Below are positions 45,549-52,325 of a stretch of DNA of 64,000 nt, piece after piece. The DNA comes from Streptococcus sp. 68 (lineage in GTDB: Bacteria; Bacillota; Bacilli; Lactobacillales; Streptococcaceae): assembly GCF_013277415.1 (NCBI RefSeq), contig NZ_VMMX01000010.1, forward strand, positions 235,041-299,040, written 5' to 3'. The notes under the pieces were generated by a model that saw only the letters and a list, made by a program, of their open reading frames with translations, did not search any database and had not been told where the DNA came from. Position numbers and translations under genes: made by a program. Every line of letters starts with the position of its first letter. Position 1 is the first letter of the stretch.

Positions 45549-47190
45549 GAGTTAGTCCTTTCGTTATAAATTTGACCCAAGTTTCTCCTCGGCGATTGAC
45601 TCCTAAATCTAGCTGGACATCAGAAAAGAAATTGCTCAATCGTTTATAGCTGTTAACGATGCCATGCTGGGTATGAGGGCTTTCTAAAGAGTCTAAAATA
45701 GCGAGTCGCTCTTGTTTTGTGAGTCCTCCAGCATTATCCTTGACTAAAAAAGTTAGAGAATCTGCTTCCAAGGTAATTTGGATATCAATATGAAGATCAA
45801 TACGGTATTGCATCCCATATTTTATAGCATTTTCTACTAGAGGAAGCAAGAAAAGTTTAGGAATAGGTTGATTATCGACAGTTTCTGGGCAGACAATATC
45901 ATAGGAAAAGTGCTCAAAACGAATCTTATGAATAATAAGGTAATCCTCTATAATCTTTAAATCTTGGCAAATGGTTGTTTCTTTTTCTAAATCCGTGATA
46001 CTGTAGCGAAGAATGCGCGTGAGGTTTTGAATCAGGTCTTGTGTGAGAGCGGCATCCATTAAAGAAGTGATTTTAATCGTCTCAAGTGTATTGTAGAGAA
46101 AATGAGGATTGAACTGAGCTTCCAGCATTTTTCTTTCAAAAATCCACTTTTCTTTTTCGATGGTCAACATTTTTTGATGAAGTTGATCTAATTCGTACAA
46201 CATATTGTTGATTTTTTCTGCCATAAACTCAAACTCATCACCTGTTTGTAGATAAAGCCTTTTTTCTGCTTGTTTAGGAATTTCTTGAAGTTGGTAAACC
46301 AAACTTTCAATAGGAACAGCGTTGTGTGTAGCAATCTTATGAGCAATTCGTCTTGCTTGCCAGAAGTAGAGGAAGAATATACATAAGGTGAGAATGGAGG
46401 CTAGACCAAGTAAGCTAGGAATGGGAAAAAAGGATTGAAAAGTATAGATTGAAAAAATAGCACCGACTTTTTCTTTTTGAACAATAAGCGGTTCATTCGC
46501 ATACCAGTGGGTGCGAGAGTGTAGGAGTTTTTCATCAAATTTTTCAAGAGTGGAACGAGTAAACTGATTTGTATTGTTGGAAAACATATTTCCAAAGCTA
46601 TCGGTAATGATGTATTTAGAATTTATCATTGGGAAACTTGAGATGAAATCATTCTCATTTACGAAAGTAATAGTATAGGCCTTAACTCGTTGGTTTTGAA
46701 GTAGTGGTTTGATAAAGAGTGTGTAATGTTGCTTATCTGAAGAGAGTGCAATTTTTTCTGTAACTTTATCTTGAGAAGGATTTTGAATGAGCAGTTTTAG
46801 ATAGTAGGGAGATAAAATACTTTCTTGATGATTTCGATTGGTACTAAATAGTAATTCACCTGTATCACTTAGGATAATGAGGTCAGAACTAAGTTTTAAT
46901 TTAGCTTTTGTCTCGTAAAATAAGCTAAAAACTTCTCTCTCTGTGTGTTTGCCATCCAAAAATCCAGGAATCATTTTATAGTTCATAGTAGTCAGGAGCT
47001 CATTATTTGCTTCTTTCATCTCTTGAACTTGTTTGACAATCTGTCTCGTGTCTTTGGAGAGTTGTTGCTTTTGTAAAAAATAGGAAAAACCAAAAAGTAA
47101 AATGAGTAGTAAAAGAGAGGTCACAAAGGCTGCGATAGAGCTTCTATGGAGAATTTCTTTTTGGAGAGATTTTTTAAAGGAATGAGACAT
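45541..47190 (-). CDS. Sensor histidine kinase, YesM/LytS-like family
   Basis: 549 residues. A transmembrane segment near residues 15-38, an extracytoplasmic sensor of roughly 200 residues, a second membrane segment (LLGLASILTLCIFFLYFW), a HAMP-like linker, then the His_kinase domain with the phospho-His in EAQFNPHFLYNTLE and the HATPase motifs LPLVENAIKYG and VKDNAGG. GGAGGTAG lies before the ATG. It has its own promoter. The extracellular domain is a likely receptor for the binding protein or its ligand. Confidence 0.9.
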   Translation of the reverse strand: MSHSFKKSLQKEILHRSSIAAFVTSLLLLILLFGFSYFLQKQQLSKDTRQIVKQVQEMKEANNELLTTMNYKMIPGFLDGKHTEREVFSLFYETKAKLKLSSDLIILSDTGELLFSTNRNHQESILSPYYLKLLIQNPSQDKVTEKIALSSDKQHYTLFIKPLLQNQRVKAYTITFVNENDFISSFPMINSKYIITDSFGNMFSNNTNQFTRSTLEKFDEKLLHSRTHWYANEPLIVQKEKVGAIFSIYTFQSFFPIPSLLGLASILTLCIFFLYFWQARRIAHKIATHNAVPIESLVYQLQEIPKQAEKRLYLQTGDEFEFMAEKINNMLYELDQLHQKMLTIEKEKWIFERKMLEAQFNPHFLYNTLETIKITSLMDAALTQDLIQNLTRILRYSITDLEKETTICQDLKIIEDYLIIHKIRFEHFSYDIVCPETVDNQPIPKLFLLPLVENAIKYGMQYRIDLHIDIQITLEADSLTFLVKDNAGGLTKQERLAILDSLESPHTQHGIVNSYKRLSNFFSDVQLDLGVNRRGETWVKFITKGLTHV

Positions 47191-47222
47191 CCGCTACCTC
47201 CTTGGAAGGGTTTTCTGTTATA

Positions 47223-47251
47223 AGTATAGCAGTTTAAAAATTCTAGAGCAA
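47223..47251 (-). promoter_or_regulatory. Promoter of the two-component/ABC operon
   Basis: On the minus strand TTGCTC, 17 bases, TATACT. Confidence 0.7.
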
Positions 47252-47261
47252 GGTAAAATAG

Positions 47262-47297
47262 AAAAGGTTTGGCTAAAATTTTTTAGCTAAACCTTTT
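47262..47297 (-). terminator. Terminator after the activase gene
   Basis: AAAAGGTTTGGCTAAAA pairs with TTTTAGCTAAACCTTTT (one G-bulge). Located downstream of the activase, read on the minus strand. Confidence 0.75.
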
Positions 47298-47364
47298 GAA
47301 AAGTTAAGTATGTATTATAGATGCTTGTTATCTGCAAATAGCTAGAGCATTTCAAGGAAATAAA

Positions 47365-48141
47365 CTAGAAATAACAATTAATATGGTGGTTCAGAAATAC
47401 CTTTTGATAATCAATAAGATCTTCAGGATGAAGTGCGTTGATTCCATCCATTTCATATTTCCGATTTAATAAACGATATTTGTTTTCACCAAATTGATGA
47501 AAAGGGAGTAGTTGAACTTGGTCGATATTTAATGAGTTAAATAGAGTAGCGAATTTTTCTGCATCCTCTAAACTATTGTTAAAATTAGGAATAACTGGGA
47601 TTCTTAAAACGATAGTTTTATTTTGAGAAAAAGCATAATGAATGTTTTTAATAATCATTTGATTAAAAACCCCAGTCACTTTTTTATGTTTTATAGAATT
47701 ATAATGTTTTAGGTCTGTGTAGATAAAATCCACATATTGAATTAAATCAATAAATTTTTCATGATCAACAAAGGCAGTAGTTTCAATGGCAGTGTGTATG
47801 TGATGTTCTTTAGCTGATTTTAAGATGGCTTTAGCAAATTCAAACTGAGCAAATATTTCACCTCCTGATAAAGTTAAACCTCCACCGGATTCTTCGTAAA
47901 ATTCTTTGTCTTTTAATACCTCTGTAATAATTTCTTCTACAGTCTTTTCTTCACCGACTAAGGTGAATTTCTCTCGTTGAGCATCTTTCATTTTTTCAGG
48001 TTTCATTCTTTGAGATTCAGGATTAGAACACCATGGACAGCGCAGAGGACATCCTTTTAAAAAAACAGTTGTACGAATACCCGGGCCGTCATGAATTGAA
48101 AAGTGTTGAATATTAAAAATAATTCCTTTAGATATTTCCAT
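47365..48141 (-). CDS. Glycyl radical enzyme activating protein
   Basis: 258 residues. Radical SAM enzyme with CPLRCPWCSNPE (CxxxCxxC) near residue 30 and the GGGEIFAQ/SGGE region for SAM binding. The family members with an 8Fe ferredoxin-like insertion (two CX2-4C clusters) have more cysteines between residues 40 and 100; these are lacking here, so it resembles PflA-like short activases. The gene lies divergent from the deoR gene and 4.2 kb from its likely target, the glycyl radical enzyme, and shares operator sequences with it. Confidence 0.9.
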   Translation of the reverse strand: MEISKGIIFNIQHFSIHDGPGIRTTVFLKGCPLRCPWCSNPESQRMKPEKMKDAQREKFTLVGEEKTVEEIITEVLKDKEFYEESGGGLTLSGGEIFAQFEFAKAILKSAKEHHIHTAIETTAFVDHEKFIDLIQYVDFIYTDLKHYNSIKHKKVTGVFNQMIIKNIHYAFSQNKTIVLRIPVIPNFNNSLEDAEKFATLFNSLNIDQVQLLPFHQFGENKYRLLNRKYEMDGINALHPEDLIDYQKVFLNHHINCYF

Positions 48142-48161
48142 AAGAGTTCCTCCTCTTTATA

Positions 48162-48208
48162 ATTCTATCCTATCACAAAAACGAAAGAAAAACAATTACG
48201 AACGAAAG
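48162..48208. promoter_or_regulatory. Divergent promoter region with paired CGAAAG operators
   Basis: CGAAAG occurs at 48182 and 48203, 21 bases apart. The same spaced pair recurs before the glycyl radical enzyme gene. The activase -10 (TAGAAT on the minus strand, 48162-48167) would place its -35 over the first CGAAAG. The deoR -10 TAGAAT is at about 48241. Confidence 0.65.
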
Positions 48209-48262
48209 TTTAATTTGTTGTTTTTTGCTTTTTATTTTGGTAGAATAAAACGGAGGTGTAAA

Positions 48263-49009
48263 ATGAAAAGATTGGAACAAATTATTAAATTAGTATCAGA
48301 ATATGAAAAGATTGATGTTAATACATTATCGGAAAAATTAAATGTATCGAAAGTAACGATTAGAAAAGATTTAGATAAATTAGAGTCAAAAGGATTATTA
48401 CACAGAGAGCATGGATGTGCTGTGTTAAATAGTGGAGATGACTTAAATGTACGCTTGTCAATTAATTATGAAATTAAGAGAAAAATTGTTCAAGAAGCAG
48501 TAAAATTGGTATCAGATAATGAAACAATAATGATAGAATCTGGTTCAACCTGTGCTTTACTTGCTGAGGAAATTTGCAAGCAAAAAAGAAATGTCACTAT
48601 TGTAACAAATTCATTTTTTATAGCAAATTTTGTAAGAGGTTATGATTCATGTCGTGTTATTGTTCTTGGTGGAGAGTTTCAGAAAGATTCACAGGTTACC
48701 GTAGGACCTTTATTAAAAGAAATGATACAGACTTTTCATGTGCGTCAAGCTTTTGTTGGGACAGATGGCTACGATAAAGAGATGGGTTTTACAGGAAAAG
48801 ATTTAATGCGCAGTGAGGTAGTTCAATATATTTCAGCAGCGTCGGATAAAGTCATTGTGCTAACTGACTCAAGTAAATTTGATAAAAGGGGTACAGTAAG
48901 AAGATTTGCTTTAAGTCAAGTCTATGAAGTAATAACAGACGAAAAACTTTCTAAACAAAATATAGCTACATTAGAAAATGCTGGGATAATGGTTAAGATA
49001 GTTTCGTAA
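48263..49009 (+). CDS. DeoR family transcriptional regulator
   Basis: 248 residues from the ATG at 48263 (CGGAGGTG upstream). N-terminal winged helix with EKLNVSKVTIRKDLDKLESKGLLHREHG (quoted in parts: SKVTIRKDLDKLE), and a C-terminal sugar-phosphate sensing domain containing ESGSTCALLAEEI and FVGTDGYDKEMGF. DeoR proteins bind phosphorylated sugars and usually repress catabolic genes. The paired CGAAAG sites next to it are its probable operators. Confidence 0.88.
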   Translation: MKRLEQIIKLVSEYEKIDVNTLSEKLNVSKVTIRKDLDKLESKGLLHREHGCAVLNSGDDLNVRLSINYEIKRKIVQEAVKLVSDNETIMIESGSTCALLAEEICKQKRNVTIVTNSFFIANFVRGYDSCRVIVLGGEFQKDSQVTVGPLLKEMIQTFHVRQAFVGTDGYDKEMGFTGKDLMRSEVVQYISAASDKVIVLTDSSKFDKRGTVRRFALSQVYEVITDEKLSKQNIATLENAGIMVKIVS

Positions 49010-49021
49010 GAGGTTAAGTGT

Positions 49022-50002
49022 ATGAATCAAGATAGGAATAAACTGCTCTCTAAAATTGCTTATCTGTATTATATTGAAAACTTAAATCAGTCACAAATAG
49101 CAGCAAAATTAGGAATTTATAGAACCTCTATTAGTAGAATGTTAACAGAAGCAAGGAATGCAGGAATTGTTAAAATTGAAATAGAGAATTTTGATACCAA
49201 TATGTTTAAGTTGGAAAATTATGTAAAAGAAAAATATGGTCTGGAAAGTTTGGAAATTATTCCAAATGAATTTGATGATAATCCAACAATTTTATCTGAA
49301 AGAATTTCTCAAGTTGCAGCAGGTGTCCTTAGGAATTTAATTGATGATAATATGAAAATTGGCTTTTCTTGGGGGAAAAGTTTAAGTAATTTAGTAGATT
49401 TAATCCACAGCAAAAGTGTCCGAAATGTTCACTTCTATCCTCTAGCAGGTGGTCCTAGTCACATACACGCTAAATACCATGTGAATACACTGATTTATGA
49501 AATGTCTAGAAAATTTCATGGAGAGTGTACATTTATGAATGCAACAATTGTGCAAGAAAATAAATTGTTAGCAGATGGTATTTTGCAATCAAGATATTTT
49601 GAAGATTTGAAAAATAGTTGGAAAGATTTAGATATAGTTGTGGTTGGGATTGGTGATTTTAGTAATAAAGGAAAACATCAATGGTTAGACATGCTTACAG
49701 AGGATGACTTTAAAGAATTGACAAAAGTTAAAACTGTAGGGGAAATTTGTTGTCGATTCTTTGATTCAAAAGGTAAAGAAGTTTATGAGAACTTACAGGA
49801 AAGAACGATAGCGATCTCTTTGGAAGATTTAAAAAATATTCCTCAAAGTTTAGCTGTTGCTTACGGTGATACGAAAGTATCTGCGATTCTTTCTGTCTTA
49901 CGTGCTAATCTAGTAAATCATCTGATTACAGATAAAAATACAATTTTAAAAGTTTTAGAAGAAGATGGTGATTTTTCTTTTCGAAATATTTTATGCGAGT
50001 GA
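49022..50002 (+). CDS. SorC/DeoR-type sugar-binding transcriptional regulator
   Basis: 326 residues with an N-terminal helix-turn-helix (NQSQIAAKLGIYRTSISR at about residues 22-39) and a C-terminal sugar-phosphate binding domain (GISWGKSLSNL-like segment, GFSWGKSL; VVGIGDF). It is the second regulator of the locus, 12 bases after the deoR gene, and ends about 200 bases before the PTS genes. Confidence 0.88.
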   Translation: MNQDRNKLLSKIAYLYYIENLNQSQIAAKLGIYRTSISRMLTEARNAGIVKIEIENFDTNMFKLENYVKEKYGLESLEIIPNEFDDNPTILSERISQVAAGVLRNLIDDNMKIGFSWGKSLSNLVDLIHSKSVRNVHFYPLAGGPSHIHAKYHVNTLIYEMSRKFHGECTFMNATIVQENKLLADGILQSRYFEDLKNSWKDLDIVVVGIGDFSNKGKHQWLDMLTEDDFKELTKVKTVGEICCRFFDSKGKEVYENLQERTIAISLEDLKNIPQSLAVAYGDTKVSAILSVLRANLVNHLITDKNTILKVLEEDGDFSFRNILCE

Positions 50003-50047
50003 AAATGATAGACTGATCAGTTTATCGTTTTTTCTTTTTAGCTAATT

Positions 50048-50060
50048 GCACATTTGTGCT
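50048..50060. promoter_or_regulatory. Palindrome GCACATTTGTGC before the PTS promoter
   Basis: The palindrome lies 38 bases upstream of the PTS -35. The core CACATTTGTGCT recurs at 52204-52215 before the glycyl radical enzyme, and GCATTTGTGTG at 52179-52189. Candidate SorC operator. Confidence 0.5.
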
Positions 50061-50097
50061 TATATAAATAAAAATTGTTTATTTGTTGATTTTTGGA

Positions 50098-50126
50098 TTG
50101 ACAAGTTTCTTATGTAGTTGTATTCT
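50098..50126 (+). promoter_or_regulatory. Promoter of the PTS genes
   Basis: TTGACA, 17 bases, TATTCT. Confidence 0.75.
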
Positions 50127-50197
50127 ATAGTTACAAAAGAAAATTTTAAAATTTCAAATGAAAAAAGCTTTTTACATAGTGAAATGAGGAGGAATTT

Positions 50198-50518
50198 ATG
50201 GAAATTATTGTTCCAGATCAAATTATCATGGGTTTAATTTTATATGCTGGCGATGCGAAACAGCATATTTATAAAGCGTTAGATTATATAAAAAACGGTA
50301 CATGTGAACGATGTGAAGAAGAAATCCAGTTAGCTGATGCAGCCTTATTAGAAGCCCATAATCTACAAACAAAATTCTTGGCACAGGAAGCGTCTGGTAC
50401 AAAGACAGAAATAACAGCTCTCTTTGTTCATTCACAAGATCATCTCATGACTAGTATGACGGAGATTAATTTAATCAAAGAAATTATTAGTTTGAGAAAA
50501 GAACTTCATAAAAAATAA
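50198..50518 (+). CDS. PTS enzyme IIA, lactose/cellobiose family
   Basis: 106 residues, starting MEIIVPDQIIMGLILYAGD. The phospho-acceptor His78 lies in LFVHSQDHLMT, the normal LacF/CelC context. Trimeric all-helical IIA that passes phosphate from HPr to IIB. AGGAGG lies upstream. Confidence 0.92.
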   Translation: MEIIVPDQIIMGLILYAGDAKQHIYKALDYIKNGTCERCEEEIQLADAALLEAHNLQTKFLAQEASGTKTEITALFVHSQDHLMTSMTEINLIKEIISLRKELHKK

Positions 50519-50551
50519 TACTAGAGTATTAACATAGAGGAGGAAAATATA

Positions 50552-50860
50552 ATGGTGAAGATTGGTTTGTTTTGTGCAGCAGGCTTTTCTACTGGTATGC
50601 TTGTAAATAATATGAAAATTGCAGCTCAATCTAGTGGAGTTGAGGCAGAAATAGAGGCGTTTTCTCAGTCTAAATTAGCGGATTATGCCCCAAATCTAGA
50701 TGTTGCACTGTTGGGGCCTCAAATTGCTTATACATTAGATAAATCAAAAGAAATTTGTGATAAGTGTGATGTTCCGATAGCTGTTATTCCGATGATGGAC
50801 TATGGTATGTTAGATGGGAAAAAAGTATTAGATTTAGCCCTATCTTTAATTAGTGGGTAA
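50552..50860 (+). CDS. PTS enzyme IIB, lactose/cellobiose family
   Basis: 102 residues with the phospho-cysteine at Cys8 in IGLFCAAGFSTGML. Receives phosphate from IIA and phosphorylates the incoming sugar. AGGAGG precedes the ATG. Confidence 0.92.
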   Translation: MVKIGLFCAAGFSTGMLVNNMKIAAQSSGVEAEIEAFSQSKLADYAPNLDVALLGPQIAYTLDKSKEICDKCDVPIAVIPMMDYGMLDGKKVLDLALSLISG

Positions 50861-50876
50861 GAAAAGGAGATTTATT

Positions 50877-52175
50877 ATGGCAAAGGTAGATGTTCAAAAA
50901 ATCATTGCACCTATGATGAAGTTTGTGAATATGCGTGGTATTATAGCTCTAAAAGATGGTATGTTAGCAATTTTGCCATTGACAGTAGTTGGGAGTTTGT
51001 TCTTAATTATGGGGCAATTACCCTTTGAAGGATTAAACAAGAGCATTGCTAGTGTATTTGGAGCAAATTGGACAGAGCCTTTTATGCAAGTCTATTCAGG
51101 AACTTTTGCTATTATGGGTCTAATTTCTTGTTTTTCAATTGCCTATTCTTATGCTAAGAATAGCGGAGTAGAGGCATTGCCAGCTGGGGTTCTTTCTGTA
51201 TCTGCATTCTTTATTTTGCTAAGATCGTCTTATATCCCTAAACAAGGTGAGGCGATTGGGGACGCTATTAGTAAAGTTTGGTTTGGAGGTCAAGGAATTA
51301 TCGGTGCTATCATTATAGGTTTGGTAGTAGGAAGTATTTATACCTTCTTTATAAAGAGAAAAATTGTTATTAAGATGCCAGAACAAGTTCCACAAGCTAT
51401 TGCCAAACAGTTTGAAGCAATGATTCCAGCATTTGTAATTTTCTTATTTTCTATGATTGTATATATTTTAGCGAAGTCACTGACTAATGGCGGAACATTC
51501 ATAGAAATGATTTATTCTGCTATTCAAGTTCCGTTGCAAGGTTTAACTGGATCTTTGTATGGTGCTATTGGAATTGCATTCTTTATATCATTTTTGTGGT
51601 GGTTTGGTGTTCATGGGCAATCGGTAGTAAATGGAGTAGTGACAGCTCTGCTTTTATCTAATCTTGATGCTAATAAAGCTATGTTAGCCTCTGGGAATCT
51701 ATCATTAGAAAATGGAGCACATATTGTTACTCAACAGTTTTTAGATTCATTTTTAATTCTATCTGGTTCAGGAATTACGTTTGGTCTTGTAGTTGCCATG
51801 CTTTTTGCAGCAAAATCTAAACAGTACCAAGCGTTAGGGAAAGTAGCAGCTTTTCCAGCAATATTTAACGTAAATGAGCCAGTTGTATTTGGATTTCCGA
51901 TTGTCATGAATCCAGTTATGTTTGTACCTTTCATTCTTGTTCCTGTACTTGCAGCTGTTATAGTATATGGAGCTATTGCAACAGGTTTCATGCAGCCATT
52001 TTCAGGAGTTACCTTACCTTGGAGCACCCCAGCTATTATATCAGGATTTATGGTTGGTGGATGGCAAGGTGTTGTGACTCAGTTATTAGTATTGGCGATG
52101 TCTACAGTGGTTTATTTTCCATTCTTTAAGATACAAGATCGTTTAGCTTACCAAAATGAAATCAAACAATCTTAG
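50877..52175 (+). CDS. PTS enzyme IIC, lactose/cellobiose family
   Basis: 432 residues from the ATG at 50877 (AAAAGGAG upstream). Ten or so membrane segments; the family features include WWFGVHGQSVVNG and NVNEPVVFGFPIVMNP. Family members import beta-glucosides, chitobiose or lactose, but no substrate can be named. It is unusual that this PTS lacks a phospho-beta-glycosidase gene and is instead next to a glycyl radical enzyme. Confidence 0.9.
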   Translation: MAKVDVQKIIAPMMKFVNMRGIIALKDGMLAILPLTVVGSLFLIMGQLPFEGLNKSIASVFGANWTEPFMQVYSGTFAIMGLISCFSIAYSYAKNSGVEALPAGVLSVSAFFILLRSSYIPKQGEAIGDAISKVWFGGQGIIGAIIIGLVVGSIYTFFIKRKIVIKMPEQVPQAIAKQFEAMIPAFVIFLFSMIVYILAKSLTNGGTFIEMIYSAIQVPLQGLTGSLYGAIGIAFFISFLWWFGVHGQSVVNGVVTALLLSNLDANKAMLASGNLSLENGAHIVTQQFLDSFLILSGSGITFGLVVAMLFAAKSKQYQALGKVAAFPAIFNVNEPVVFGFPIVMNPVMFVPFILVPVLAAVIVYGAIATGFMQPFSGVTLPWSTPAIISGFMVGGWQGVVTQLLVLAMSTVVYFPFFKIQDRLAYQNEIKQS

Positions 52176-52177
52176 AG

Positions 52178-52215
52178 GCATTTGTGTGTTACTGTTAAAC
52201 TCACACATTTGTGCT
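52178..52215. promoter_or_regulatory. Twin CATTTGTG motifs before the glycyl radical enzyme
   Basis: GCATTTGTGTG (52179-52189) and CACATTTGTGCT (52204-52215) match the palindrome upstream of the PTS genes. Candidate SorC binding sites about 40-70 bases upstream of the next -35. Confidence 0.5.
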
Positions 52216-52251
52216 AAAAATTAGGGAGTTAGAGTTTTTCTAGTTAAAAGC

Positions 52252-52280
52252 TTGAAATTCTCTAAAAAATTAGGTATTAT
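52252..52280 (+). promoter_or_regulatory. Promoter of the glycyl radical enzyme operon
   Basis: TTGAAA, 17 bases, TATTAT. The start point near 52287 falls inside the DeoR-type operator pair. Confidence 0.75.
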
Positions 52281-52281
52281 A

Positions 52282-52316
52282 TTTTCGAAAGAAACAAAAA
52301 TATTTTCGAAAGAAAG
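52282..52316. promoter_or_regulatory. Paired TTTTCGAAAGAAA operators
   Basis: TTTTCGAAAGAAA occurs twice in direct orientation, with CGAAAG at 52286 and 52307, 21 bases apart (two helical turns), identical in spacing to the pair in the deoR-activase region. Location over the transcription start favours repression. Confidence 0.65.
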
Positions 52317-52325
52317 GTGCTTACG

